Positions 8,721 through 17,445 of a DNA stretch of 64,000 nucleotides are shown one piece after another; position 1 is the stretch's first letter; the number at the start of each line of letters is the position of its first letter. The translations under genes were made by a program, and so were the position numbers. The stretch covers positions 62,001 through 126,000 of the forward strand of contig NZ_JAFCXL010000014.1 in the NCBI RefSeq assembly GCF_049898325.1, written 5' to 3'. The DNA comes from JAFCUW01 sp049898325 (GTDB taxonomy: Bacteria > Pseudomonadota > Gammaproteobacteria > Burkholderiales > Burkholderiaceae_D). The notes under the pieces were generated by a model that worked only from the letters and a program-made list of their open reading frames with translations, was not told the origin of the DNA and did no database searches.

Positions 8721-9379
8721 TGGCGCTCAACAGGGATGTCGTCGGCAACGCCGCTTTGCTGATCGAAGTGCCGGCTTACTGGGAAGAGGCCAAGCTCGAG
8801 CTGATGAAGCGCGACCGCATCATGAAAAAGCTGATCCCCCAGTTCGGCGATCTGCACCTGGTCGGCCACCCGGACCCGTTCACCACCCTGGCGCGCTCGA
8901 TCGTCGGCCAGCAGGTGACCAACAAGGTGGCGGACGCCGCCTGGGCCCGCTTGTTGGCGGCCTGCCCGAAAATCACCCCGGCCCAGGTCATCAAGGCGGG
9001 TGCCGAGCAACTGGGCGGCTGCGGTCTGTCCAAGCGCAAGACCGAGTACATCCTCGACCTGGCCGACCATTTCAAGGCCAAGCGCGTGCACGCCAACCTG
9101 TGGGCGGAAATGGCCGACGAAGCAGTGATCGCCGAGCTGGTGCAAATTCGCGGCATTACCCGCTGGACCGCCGAGATGTTTCTCATTTTTAACCTGCTGC
9201 GGCCGAATGTGCTGCCGCTGGACGACCCTGGCCTGATCCACGGCATCAGCCACAATTACTTTTCCGGCGAGCCCGTTTCGCGCAGCGATGCGCGCGAAGT
9301 GTCGGCCAACTGGGAGCCGTGGCGGACGGTGGCCACCTGGTATTTGTGGCGTAGCCTGGACCCTGCTGCGGTAGAATAG
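8717..9379 (+). CDS. DNA-3-methyladenine glycosylase, AlkA-like
   Basis: A 220-residue HhH-GPD superfamily glycosylase, likely removing alkylated bases in base excision repair. The core shows PFTTLARSIVGQQV, the helix-hairpin-helix LVQIRGITRWTAEMFLIF, and the catalytic Asp region VLPLDDPGL. It lacks the N-terminal AlkA domain and matches the compact form common in betaproteobacteria. The start overlaps the cysS stop, and accA follows after about 100 bp. Confidence 0.88.
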   Translation: MMALNRDVVGNAALLIEVPAYWEEAKLELMKRDRIMKKLIPQFGDLHLVGHPDPFTTLARSIVGQQVTNKVADAAWARLLAACPKITPAQVIKAGAEQLGGCGLSKRKTEYILDLADHFKAKRVHANLWAEMADEAVIAELVQIRGITRWTAEMFLIFNLLRPNVLPLDDPGLIHGISHNYFSGEPVSRSDAREVSANWEPWRTVATWYLWRSLDPAAVE

Positions 9380-9480
9380 GCGATCAGCGGCCTGCCGGGC
9401 GAGCACCGCGGCCCTTAAAAAAATTACAAAAGGCAGCGCACGCTCAGGCGGCGCCGTCCATGAATTCCCTCGGAGGACCA

Positions 9481-10458
9481 ATGATTAAAACAACTTTCCT
9501 CAATTTTGAGCAGCCGATTGCCGAGCTCGATTCCAAGATTGAAGAGCTGCGATTCGTGCAGGACGATTCCGCCGTCGACATCTCCGAAGAGATCGACCGC
9601 CTGGCCAAGAAAAGCCAGCAGCTGACCAAGGATATCTATGCCAAGCTCACGCCGTGGCAAGTGTCGCAGATCGCCCGCCATCCGCAGCGTCCCTACACCA
9701 TGGACTACGTCAACGAAATCTTCACCGATTTCCACGAACTGCATGGCGACCGCTCGTACGCGGACGACCTGTCGATCGTCGGCGGCCTGGCCCGCTTCAA
9801 CGGCCAGGCCTGCATGGTGATCGGCCACCAGAAGGGGCGCGACACCAAGGAGCGCGCGCTGCGCAACTTCGGCATGCCCAAGCCGGAAGGCTACCGCAAG
9901 GCCATGCGCCTGATGAAGCTGGCTGAAAAATTCGGCCTGCCCATCTTTACCTTCGTCGACACCCCCGGCGCCTTCCCCGGCATCGACGCCGAAGAGCGGG
10001 GCCAGTCCGAGGCCATCGGCCACAATCTGTACGTCATGGCCGAGCTGAAAGTGCCGCTGATCGCCACCATCATCGGTGAAGGCGGCTCCGGCGGTGCGCT
10101 GGCCATCGCCGTCGGCGACGCCGTGCTGATGCTGCAATACGCCACCTATTCCGTCATCTCGCCCGAGGGCTGCGCCTCGATCCTGTGGAAAACCGCCGAG
10201 CGTGCCGCCGACGCCGCCGACGCCCTCGCGCTCACCGCCCACCGCCTCAAGGCCATGGGCCTGATCGACAAGATCATCAACGAGCCGCTCGGTGGCGCCC
10301 ACCGCGACCCGAAAGCCATGGCCACCATGCTCAAGCGCGCGCTGGCCGATTCGCTGCGCCAGTTCCAGGGCATGAAAACGCGCGAGCTGATCGACACCCG
10401 TCACCAAAAACTGATGAGCTACGGCAAATTCAAAGAAACCCTGCCCGTCGAAGAGTGA
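9481..10458 (+). CDS. accA: Acetyl-CoA carboxylase carboxyltransferase subunit alpha
   Basis: A 325-residue alpha subunit of the carboxyltransferase that moves the carboxyl group from biotin to acetyl-CoA to make malonyl-CoA for fatty acid synthesis. The start at MIKTTFLNFEQPIAEL follows a good ribosome-binding site (CGGAGG). Conserved features include the helical N-terminal segment, FHELHGDRSYADD, and the crotonase-fold oxyanion segments GGSGGALAIAVGD and YSVISPEGCASILWK. tilS starts within 8 bases of its stop. Confidence 0.96.
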   Translation: MIKTTFLNFEQPIAELDSKIEELRFVQDDSAVDISEEIDRLAKKSQQLTKDIYAKLTPWQVSQIARHPQRPYTMDYVNEIFTDFHELHGDRSYADDLSIVGGLARFNGQACMVIGHQKGRDTKERALRNFGMPKPEGYRKAMRLMKLAEKFGLPIFTFVDTPGAFPGIDAEERGQSEAIGHNLYVMAELKVPLIATIIGEGGSGGALAIAVGDAVLMLQYATYSVISPEGCASILWKTAERAADAADALALTAHRLKAMGLIDKIINEPLGGAHRDPKAMATMLKRALADSLRQFQGMKTRELIDTRHQKLMSYGKFKETLPVEE

Positions 10459-10459
10459 G

Positions 10460-11872
10460 TTGTCCGTGAGTCGATCCCAAGCCGGCGTCCTGCCGGCCAC
10501 CTTCGCGTGCGCGCTCGATGCGCTGCGCGATGGCAGCACCGCCCCGCTGGCCCTGGCCTTTAGCGGCGGCCTTGATTCCACCGTACTGCTGCATCTGGCC
10601 CACGCCTATGCCAGCGCGCACGATGTGCCCCTGTTTGCCTTCCACGTTCACCACGGCATCAGCCCGAACGCCGACGACTGGCTCGCGCACTGTCGCGCGC
10701 AGTGCGAGGCGCTGGGCGTGCGTTTCGACGCGCGCAAGGTGAGCCTGCAAAAAAACAAGTCCGGTGTCGAAGCGGCCGCCCGCAAGCTGCGTTATGCCGC
10801 GCTGGGCGCCCTGTGCGCCGAGCATGGCGTGACGCTGATGCTGACGGCGCACCACCTGGACGACCAGGCCGAAACGGTGCTGCTGCAGTTGCTGCGCGGC
10901 TCCGGCATGGCGGGCCTGTCCGGCATGGACGCGGCCAACAGCGCGCCCGACTTGCTCGCCAACGCCGACCTGGTGATGGCCCGGCCGCTGCTGCCGGTGA
11001 GCCGCCAGGCGCTCGAGGATTACGCCGCCGAGCATGCCTTGGGCTGGATCGAGGACGAGTCGAACCTCGACGTCCGCTACGCCCGCAACGCCCTGCGCCT
11101 GCAGGTGATGCCGGCGCTGGCGGCGGCGTTTCCCGGCTTTCAGGAGCGCTTCGCCCGCAGCGCCGCGCACGCGCAATCGGCCCAGCGCTTGCTGGTCGAA
11201 CTGGCCGAGCAGGATTTGCGCGCCGTCGAAGTCGACGCCTTCATCGACGTCGCCCGCTTGCGCGGCATGTCGCTCGAGCGCGTGCGCAACCTGCTGCGCC
11301 ATTGGTTCGGCCTGCAGAACGTGCGCATGCCCTCGTCGGCCTGGCTCGACGAGATGGTCACGCAGTTGCTCGAAGCGCGGCCCGGTGCGCAGATCCTGGT
11401 GACCCACCCCGACTGCCACATCCGTCGCCACCGCGACCGCCTGCACATCGTACCGAAACTGGACGACCTGGCCGGCATGCGCGACCCGGACGACGAGGGC
11501 ATCATCGTCCGGCACGCCCAGCGTTTTCGCTGGCAGGGCGAAGCCGCGCTGCACTTTCCGGACTACGGCGGCACCGTGCATTTCGAGCAAGCCGGGCGCG
11601 GCTTCGATGGCGCCTGGCTGCGCGAGCAGGATTTGCAGATCGATTTCCGGGTCGGCGGTGAGCGCCTCAAACTGGCGCACAACCGGCCCACCCGCAGCCT
11701 GAAGTACCACTATCAGGCGGTCAATGTGCCGGCCTGGGAGCGCACCCGCCTGCCGGTCGTCAGCGCCGGCAAGCGCTTGCTGTATGCGGCCGGCATCGGC
11801 ATGGATTACCATCACCTGGTCGACGGCGAGGGCAGCATCAGCTTGCGCTGGCAGGCCGATCTCGCCCCCTGA
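10460..11872 (+). CDS. tilS: tRNA(Ile)-lysidine synthetase
   Basis: A 470-residue PP-loop ATPase that converts C34 of tRNA-Ile(CAU) to lysidine. The ATP-binding P-loop motif is LAFSGGLDSTVLLHL, and AHHLDDQAETVLLQLLRGSG is conserved. The middle TilS substrate-binding and C-terminal TilS_C domains follow. The start could be TTG at 10460 or GTG at 10466; neither has a clear Shine-Dalgarno site. Tight spacing to accA is common in betaproteobacteria. Confidence 0.93.
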   Translation: MSVSRSQAGVLPATFACALDALRDGSTAPLALAFSGGLDSTVLLHLAHAYASAHDVPLFAFHVHHGISPNADDWLAHCRAQCEALGVRFDARKVSLQKNKSGVEAAARKLRYAALGALCAEHGVTLMLTAHHLDDQAETVLLQLLRGSGMAGLSGMDAANSAPDLLANADLVMARPLLPVSRQALEDYAAEHALGWIEDESNLDVRYARNALRLQVMPALAAAFPGFQERFARSAAHAQSAQRLLVELAEQDLRAVEVDAFIDVARLRGMSLERVRNLLRHWFGLQNVRMPSSAWLDEMVTQLLEARPGAQILVTHPDCHIRRHRDRLHIVPKLDDLAGMRDPDDEGIIVRHAQRFRWQGEAALHFPDYGGTVHFEQAGRGFDGAWLREQDLQIDFRVGGERLKLAHNRPTRSLKYHYQAVNVPAWERTRLPVVSAGKRLLYAAGIGMDYHHLVDGEGSISLRWQADLAP

Positions 11873-11929
11873 TAGTCGAAAAGCGCATGATCTTATATCC
11901 ACAAGGTATAGCTTTGCCGACCCGGCTTC

Positions 11930-11958
11930 TTGTCATTTTGCATTGCAGCATGTAGAGT
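11930..11958 (+). promoter_or_regulatory. lysC: Sigma-70 promoter of lysC
   Basis: TTGTCA (11930-11935) and TAGAGT (11953-11958) are separated by 17 bp, 39 bp before the lysC start, with a T-rich leader and a CTCC-rich stretch following. This is the best promoter-like sequence in the tilS-lysC gap. Confidence 0.55.
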
Positions 11959-11996
11959 AAAGCCCTCTTTTTACCTCCTACTACAGAGAAACACCT

Positions 11997-13244
11997 ATGG
12001 CTTTAATTGTCCACAAATACGGCGGCACGTCGATGGGCTCGACGGATCGCATCAAGAACGTTGCCACCCGTGTGGCCAAGTGGCACGATGCCGGCCACCA
12101 GGTGGTGGTGGTGCCGTCGGCCATGTCGGGTGAAACCAACCGCCTCATTGGCCTGGCCAGGCAGCTGATGGACCAGCCCGACCCGCGCGAACTGGACATG
12201 ATTTGTTCCACCGGCGAGCAGGTGTCGGTGGGCTTGCTGGCCATGGCCCTGCTGGCCATTGGCAAGGATGCCGTGTCGTATGCGGGCTGGCAGGTGTCCA
12301 TCAAGACCGATTCGGCCTTCACCAAGGCGCGCATCCAGTCGATCGACGACACGAAAGTGCGCGCCGATCTGGACGCGGGCAAGGTGGTGATCATCACCGG
12401 CTTCCAGGGTGTCGACGACCATGGCAACATTGCCACGCTGGGCCGTGGCGGCTCGGACACCTCGGCGGTGGCGATTGCCGCCGCCTTGAAGGCGGACGAG
12501 TGCCTGATTTACACCGACGTCGACGGGGTGTATACGACCGACCCGCGGGTGGTGACGGAGGCGCGCCGTTTAAAGACGGTGACGTTCGAGGAAATGCTGG
12601 AAATGGCCTCGCTCGGTTCGAAAGTGTTGCAGAGCCGCTCGGTCGAATTCGCCGGCAACTACCGCGTGCCCACCCGCGTACTGTCTTCGCTGACCGACCC
12701 CCTGATGCCGCTCGAAGAAGAAGCCAATTCGGGCACCCTGATATCGTTTGAGGAAGACAAAAATATGGAACAAGCCGTCATTTCCGGCATCGCCTTCAAC
12801 CGCGATGAAGCCAAGATCACCATCCTGGGCGTGCCCGACAAGCCGGGCGTGGCCTTCCACATCCTGGGCCCCGTGGCCGATGCCAACATCGAAGTCGACA
12901 TGATCATCCAGAACCAGTCGGTCGATGGTAAAACCGACTTCACCTTCACCGTCTCGCGCGGCGAATACCAGAAGGCCATGGGCGTGCTCGAGGGCGTCAA
13001 GGCCGACATCGGCGCGGCCAGCGTGCTGGGCGACGCCAAGGTATCGAAGGTATCGGTGGTGGGCGTGGGCATGCGCAGCCACGTGGGGGTCGCTTCGCAG
13101 ATGTTCCGCACCTTGTCGGAAGAGGGCATCAACATCCTGATGATCTCCACCTCGGAGATCAAGATTTCCGTGTTGATCGATGAGAAATACATGGAGTTGG
13201 CAGTGCGCGCCCTGCACAAAGCGTTCGAACTGGAAAAAGCGTAA
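11997..13244 (+). CDS. lysC: Aspartate kinase
   Basis: A 415-residue monofunctional aspartokinase that phosphorylates aspartate, the first step to lysine, threonine and methionine. The amino-acid kinase domain begins VHKYGGTSMGS and includes GRGGSDTSAVAIAAAL and TDVDGVYTTDPR. Two C-terminal ACT domains (from about residue 265: AKITILGVPDKPGVA, and VSKVSVVGVGMRSHVGVA) are the allosteric part. Unlike Bacillus-type genes, I see no internal beta-subunit start with a strong ribosome-binding site. Confidence 0.95.
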   Translation: MALIVHKYGGTSMGSTDRIKNVATRVAKWHDAGHQVVVVPSAMSGETNRLIGLARQLMDQPDPRELDMICSTGEQVSVGLLAMALLAIGKDAVSYAGWQVSIKTDSAFTKARIQSIDDTKVRADLDAGKVVIITGFQGVDDHGNIATLGRGGSDTSAVAIAAALKADECLIYTDVDGVYTTDPRVVTEARRLKTVTFEEMLEMASLGSKVLQSRSVEFAGNYRVPTRVLSSLTDPLMPLEEEANSGTLISFEEDKNMEQAVISGIAFNRDEAKITILGVPDKPGVAFHILGPVADANIEVDMIIQNQSVDGKTDFTFTVSRGEYQKAMGVLEGVKADIGAASVLGDAKVSKVSVVGVGMRSHVGVASQMFRTLSEEGINILMISTSEIKISVLIDEKYMELAVRALHKAFELEKA

Positions 13245-13272
13245 GAATTTTCAAAAAATGTGGGTCGTTCCA

Positions 13273-13302
13273 TTGACCGCAGGGGTACCCAGCCGGTATC
13301 AT
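13273..13302 (+). promoter_or_regulatory. Promoter of tRNA-Ser
   Basis: TTGACC (13273-13278) and TATCAT (13297-13302) are 18 bp apart and end 36 bp before the tRNA. Confidence 0.55.
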
Positions 13303-13338
13303 CTCGGTCTTCTGATGTAGCAATTGCAGCAGCAGAAT

Positions 13339-13431
13339 GGAGACGTGGCCGAGTGGCCGAAGGCACATCCCTGCTAAGGATGCATACGGCTTATACCTGT
13401 ATCGTGAGTTCGAATCTCACCGTCTCCGCCA
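13339..13431 (+). tRNA. tRNA-Ser(GCU)
   Basis: A 93-nt tRNA with acceptor arm GGAGACG paired to CGTCTCC, discriminator G and encoded CCA (13429-13431). The anticodon stem CATCC/GGATG encloses the loop CTGCTAA with anticodon GCT at 13373-13375. The long variable arm is diagnostic of a class II serine tRNA. Its 3' end is the attachment site of the downstream genomic island, so it is left intact after integration. Confidence 0.97.
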
Positions 13432-13482
13432 AGTATTAGAAAAAAAGCCCTGGAAACGGGGCTTTTTTTCGTCCCGTCATAG
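13418..13482 (+). other. attL of the genomic island (tRNA-Ser 3' end plus terminator)
   Basis: The last 14 bases of tRNA-Ser and the following terminator form one of two direct repeats. The other copy is at 43724-43788. The first 33 bases are identical, and the 65-base blocks differ at only two positions, both in the terminator loop region. A tRNA 3' end repeated about 30 kb away with an integrase gene next to it is the classic signature of site-specific integration by a tyrosine recombinase. Confidence 0.9.
13441..13470 (+). terminator. Terminator of tRNA-Ser
   Basis: AAAAAAGCCC ... GGGGCTTTTTTT forms a GC stem flanked by A and T tracts, 10 bases after the CCA end. Confidence 0.88.
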
Positions 13483-13533
13483 ACAGCTCGCTTGATTTTT
13501 TTCCGGGGACGTCCGGCACAATCCAGCTCTAAG

Positions 13534-13557
13534 CGGTAGATAGAACGGTAGATAGAA
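13534..13557 (+). repeat. Left-end tandem 12-bp repeats (integrase arm-site candidates)
   Basis: Two adjacent copies of CGGTAGATAGAA (13534-13545 and 13546-13557) lie between attL and the integrase start. Near-identical AGGTAGATAGAA tandem copies lie just inside the right end at 43662-43683. Direct repeats inside both ends fit arm-type binding sites of a tyrosine integrase. Confidence 0.6.
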
Positions 13558-13580
13558 CTACGGTCCTGCAGAGCTCGGTC

Positions 13581-14340
13581 ATGGCGAGAACAGTCAACAA
13601 TTTATCCGCATTGAAGGTCGCACGCCTGGCTGTGCCCGGGTGGTATTGCGACGGCGAAGGATTGTGGCTGCAAGTATCCGCGAGTAGCAGCAAGAGCCGG
13701 GTGTACCGTTATGAAATCGACGGTCGGCGGTATCACATGGGCCTGGGTTCCTTGCGCGATGTATCGCTTGCCGAGGCAAGGGAAGTGGCGCGCGAATGCG
13801 GCCGGCGCGTCCGTTCTGGCGCCAACCCTCTGGCTGAGCGCCGCGATGCCGCAGTGGCTCTCAAGCTGGTGGAGGCCCGCACAATCACCTTCGACGCCTG
13901 CGCCCAAGCTTACATGGCCGCCCATCGCGCCTCATGGCGCAATGCAAAACATGCCCAGCAATGGGAGAACACCCTTGCGGCCTACGTGTCACCAGTTTTT
14001 GGCGCTGCGGCCGTGGGCGAGGTAGATACGGCGCTGGTGGTCAAGGCGTTGGCGCCGATCTGGATCGACAAGACGGAAACGGCCACGCGCCTGCGCGGCA
14101 GGATCGAGGCGATCCTCGACTGGGCGACGGTGAGCAAATTTCGCGTTGGTGAAAACCCTGCCCGCTGGCGCGGTCACCTGGAGTTCCTGCTGGCGAACCC
14201 GAACAAGGTGGCGCCGGTGATCAACCGGCCGGCCTTGGCATGGATTGAGGCGCCGGCATTCATGGTCCTTCTGCGCCAGCGCGAGGGTGTTTCCGCGCGC
14301 GCCCTGGAATTCTTGATTTACACGGCTGGCCGGCATCGCG
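13581..14340 (+). pseudogene. Tyrosine integrase, P4 type, 3'-truncated
   Basis: The product begins MARTVNNLSALKVARL with the N-terminal DUF4102 arm-binding domain (SSKSRVYRYEIDGRRYHMGLG), then the core-binding SAM-like domain (about residues 105-185). It breaks off just as the catalytic domain starts, at ALEFLIYTAGR, where intact homologues continue with the first catalytic Arg in a TGEVRGARW-like segment. The Arg-His-x-x-Arg-Tyr catalytic set is therefore absent, and the protein cannot recombine DNA. The sequence beyond about 14340 belongs to a broken efflux adaptor gene on the other strand. The frame continues to 14378 without family similarity. Confidence 0.85.
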
Positions 14341-15182
14341 GTCCGGCGCCAGCAGGCGGGCCTCGACGTAGGCATTGACCTTCAGGCACGGGTCGCGATC
14401 GAGTTGCTCGGCGCGGATCTGCAGGCTCTGGCTGGCGCCGTTGACTTCGGGAGATATGGCGATGACCCGCAGTTCACTGCAGTTGGCAACTTGCAGTCGA
14501 TCGCCAATTTTAAGGCGTGGCTGCTGGCGTGCCGCCTGCAGTTCTACCCACAGGGGACCAGGTCGGATCAGCTTGGCGATGGCGGCGCCAGCGTCGATCT
14601 GCTGGCCCGGCTGCGCTGGCAATTCCAGGATGCTGCCGGCAACAGGTGCCCTGACGACCAGCATCGGCGAGAGGCTGCCGCCGCGCGGCTGTCGTCCAGG
14701 CGGGCGCGCGCAATGATGCCGTCGTTAAACAAACTGGTGTCGCGTGCCAGTTTATCGGCAGCCAGTTGCGCCTGCGTGGCCTTTTGCACGTAGTCGCTCT
14801 GCAGCGCCACGTAAGGCTGGCTGAACAAGGTCACCACGGGCGCCCCGGCACGCACCTGCTGCAAGGTTGCCGTGTGCACCTGCTGCACCACGCCGCCGAG
14901 CTCGCTGCTGACCAGGTTCAGCGAGCTTGCCGCCGCAACCACGGTGCCGGGAAAAGGGGCGCCGTTGCCCACCGCTGTGCTGCCCTCCAGCGTCGCCAGC
15001 GCAGCGGTGACGGCAATGCCGGCGCGGGTCATGTCCGCTTCGCTGATGCGTATATTGGCTGCAGCGGCATGCGCCATGGTGATGGGCGCGGCAAATAAAC
15101 AGGGCATGGCAAGCAGCAGCAGCGTGCGCGGCAAGGCGACATGAAGCGACGGCAAGCGGGAGTTTGGCAGGGGGCATCGCAT
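14340..15182 (-). pseudogene. RND efflux periplasmic adaptor (CusB/CzcB-like), broken
   Basis: The minus strand encodes a signal peptide (MRCPLPNSRLPSL, then a hydrophobic core) and an adaptor N-terminal half: ISEADMTRAGIAV, the lipoyl/barrel strand GTVVAAASSLNLVSSELGG and the start of the helical hairpin up to ARARLDDSRAA. At about 14680 the frame shifts and part of the hairpin is missing. Similarity resumes in another frame with MLVVRAPVAGSILELPAQPG and LWVELQA, and ends abruptly at about 14340, where it meets the truncated integrase. No pump or outer-membrane gene follows. The gene is divergent from a two-component system and carries a PmrA-like box in its upstream region. Confidence 0.82.
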
Positions 15183-15232
15183 GTGCTTTATTTCCATCAG
15201 TTGAGTAATGGCGCCCATGGTGATGTGAAGAT

Positions 15233-15249
15233 ATTAAGAAGTTCTTAAC
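15233..15249. promoter_or_regulatory. QseB/PmrA-like binding box between adaptor and response regulator
   Basis: TTAAGAAGTTCTTAA at 15234-15248 is a perfect palindrome around a central G. It also reads as ATTAAG-N5-CTTAAC, two half-sites with an 11-bp period, close to the published PmrA/QseB consensus YTTAAK-N5-YTTAAK. A matching box lies at 17350-17366. Confidence 0.6.
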
Positions 15250-15297
15250 AAGCTTCGCCTATCATTGTTGGCATTGAATGAACGGGGAGTGCCAGCG

Positions 15298-15975
15298 ATG
15301 CGTATCTTGTTGACCGAGGATGATCCCCAACTGGGGCGCGCCACTCAGATCGGCCTGGAACAATCGGGCTACGCGGTCGACTGGGTACAGTCGGCCGAAA
15401 GCGCCCACACGGCGGCGCGGCTGCATCACTACGCCTGCATCCTGCTGGACCTGGGTTTGCCGCAGCAGGATGGCATGCAGGCCCTGGCGCTGCTGCGCCA
15501 GGGCGGTTACGACGGCGCCGTGCTGATCGTGACGGCGCGCGACCAGGTGGTCGACCGCATCGCTGGCCTCGACGGCGGCGCCGATGATTTCATCATCAAG
15601 CCGTTCGACCTCGACGAGCTGTCGGCCCGCATCCGCAGCGCCTGCCGGCGGGCGCACGGGCGCGTGCGGACCACGCTGGTCCACGGCGACATCGTCGTCG
15701 ATGCCGCCGCCCGCCGCGTGCACCAGGCCGGCCAGGCGGTGCCGTTGACGGCCAAGGAATTTAGTATTTTGCTCATGCTCATCGAACACTGCGGCCAGGT
15801 GATCAGCCGCGAGCGTCTGGAAGAGAGCGTTTATAGTTGGGGGGAAGAGATCGAGAGCAATGCGGTGCAGGTGCATATTCACCATTTGCGCAAGAAGTTG
15901 GGCAAGGCGCTGATCCGCACCGTGCACGCGGTCGGTTACAGCATCGACAAGGCGGCTGTGCCGGGGGGCGCATGA
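15298..15975 (+). CDS. Response regulator, OmpR family, QseB-like
   Basis: A 225-residue regulator. The receiver domain (1-118) starts MRILLTEDDPQLGR with the acidic pocket, the phospho-Asp in CILLDLGLPQQDG, the conserved Thr/Ser region VLIVTARD and Lys in IIKPFDLDEL. The winged-helix DNA-binding domain contains LTAKEFSILLMLIEHCG and the QseB/PmrA-type segment WGEEIESNAVQVHIHHLRKKLG. It is translated from the ATG at 15298 with GGGGAG upstream; its stop overlaps the kinase start (ATGA). It probably binds the two 11-bp-spaced TTAA boxes flanking the operon. Confidence 0.92.
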   Translation: MRILLTEDDPQLGRATQIGLEQSGYAVDWVQSAESAHTAARLHHYACILLDLGLPQQDGMQALALLRQGGYDGAVLIVTARDQVVDRIAGLDGGADDFIIKPFDLDELSARIRSACRRAHGRVRTTLVHGDIVVDAAARRVHQAGQAVPLTAKEFSILLMLIEHCGQVISRERLEESVYSWGEEIESNAVQVHIHHLRKKLGKALIRTVHAVGYSIDKAAVPGGA

Positions 15976-17354
15976 CGGCGCGCGTCTGGCTGGGGCGCGC
16001 AGGCCGCTGGTCGCTGCGGCGCACCTTGCTGGCCTTGCTGCTGGGGCTGACGCTGCTGCTGTGGGGCGTGAGCGCGCTGATTGTCTACCTCGATGCGGAA
16101 CAGGAAAGCGCCGAGCTGTTCGACCAGTCCCTGAGCGAAACGGCGCACCTGCTGCTGTCGCTGGCCGACCACGAAGTGCAGGAGCATGTGGCCGGCACGC
16201 CGCTGGTGATGGCGACGCAGGAAAATCGCAATCACCAGCAATATCTGCTGTTTCAGATCTGGAGCCGCGACCAGCGGATCTTGTATAAAAACGCCGGGGC
16301 TCCCGAGACGGGTTTTGCCGCGCCGGGCGCCAGCGGCTATTCCTGGGTCGCACGCGACGGGCAGCAATGGCGCGTGTATGCCGGCTGGAACAGCAGCCGC
16401 CGCCTGCAAATTCAACTGGCCGAGCCGGCCACGCACCGCAAGGAAATCAGCGCCCGCTTCGCCTGGAAATTCTTCGGCTTCGCCGTGCTGGCCGTTACCA
16501 TCGCGGCGGCGGCAATCTGGTGGAGCGTCAACCAGGTGTTCAAGGTGGTGCAAGCATCGGCCGACGAGGTCGCCTTGCGCACAGCCAACGACCTGGCCGA
16601 TGTCAGCCTCGATGGTGCCCCCGACGAGCTGGCGCCCTTGCTGCTGGCAATCAACCGCCTGTTTGGCCGCGTCCGTGCGACGCTGGAGCACGAGCAGCGC
16701 TTCACCGCTGATGCAGCACATGAACTGCGTACACCACTTGCCGCCATCAAGACCAGCCTGCAGGTGATCGAGCGGGCCAGGAACGATGCCGAGCGCGAAG
16801 AGTTCGTGAAAAGCCTTGGCCTGAGTGTCAATCGTGCGACCCGGCTGGTCGACCAGCTGCTGACGCTGGCAAGGCTGGACCCGCATCAGCACAGTGCGCA
16901 GCTGGCGCAGCACGATCTGGCCCTGCTGCTGGCCGGGCAACTGACAATCTGGGACGCCAGCGCACGGCAACACCATCACACCTTGCTGACGGACTTGGCG
17001 CCGGCTGTCTGCCGCGTCAATGGCGCGCTGCTGCTGATCCTGGTGCGCAATCTGCTCGACAATGCGTTGCGCTACACGCCGCCCGGTGGCAACGTCGTGC
17101 TGGCCTGCTCCGCCGATGCCACCGGCGCCTGGCTCAGCGTGAGCGATGCCGGGCCCGGCATCGCGCCGGCCATGCGCGAACGTGTCTTCGAGCGTTTTTT
17201 TCGCCTCGCCAATGCGAACCGGCCTGGCAGCGGACTGGGCTTGTCGATCGTGCGTCGCATTGCCGATGTCCACGGCGCCACCGTATTGCTGTCTGATGGA
17301 CCGGGAGGTGCTGGTCTGGTGGTGAAAGTGTGTTTCGCATCGCTTGAGGCTTAA
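15972..17354 (+). CDS. Sensor histidine kinase, QseC-like
   Basis: A 460-residue inner-membrane kinase paired with the preceding regulator. Two transmembrane helices (about residues 20-42 and 170-190) enclose a periplasmic sensor region of about 125 residues. A HAMP-like linker leads to the phosphoacceptor His in DAAHELRTPLAAIK. The ATPase domain has the N box (LVRNLLDNALRYTPP), G1 (VSDAGPGIAP), F box (FERFFRL) and G2 (GSGLGLSIV). The signal is unknown; QseC/PmrB relatives sense metals or low pH. No truncation is seen. Confidence 0.9.
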   Translation: MTARVWLGRAGRWSLRRTLLALLLGLTLLLWGVSALIVYLDAEQESAELFDQSLSETAHLLLSLADHEVQEHVAGTPLVMATQENRNHQQYLLFQIWSRDQRILYKNAGAPETGFAAPGASGYSWVARDGQQWRVYAGWNSSRRLQIQLAEPATHRKEISARFAWKFFGFAVLAVTIAAAAIWWSVNQVFKVVQASADEVALRTANDLADVSLDGAPDELAPLLLAINRLFGRVRATLEHEQRFTADAAHELRTPLAAIKTSLQVIERARNDAEREEFVKSLGLSVNRATRLVDQLLTLARLDPHQHSAQLAQHDLALLLAGQLTIWDASARQHHHTLLTDLAPAVCRVNGALLLILVRNLLDNALRYTPPGGNVVLACSADATGAWLSVSDAGPGIAPAMRERVFERFFRLANANRPGSGLGLSIVRRIADVHGATVLLSDGPGGAGLVVKVCFASLEA

Positions 17355-17366
17355 TTATTCCTTAAC
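17350..17366 (+). promoter_or_regulatory. QseB/PmrA-like box upstream of cytochrome b561
   Basis: CTTAAT-TATTC-CTTAAC matches the YTTAAK-N5-YTTAAK consensus at every position but the last. It lies 80 bp before the cytochrome b561 start and overlaps the end of the kinase gene. Confidence 0.62.
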
Positions 17367-17445
17367 AACTGCGCCTTTACACTGGGTCTGTCGTTCATCG
17401 TTTCGATGACGGTTCTGCTGAAAACGCATCGAAGGAGGATTACCC

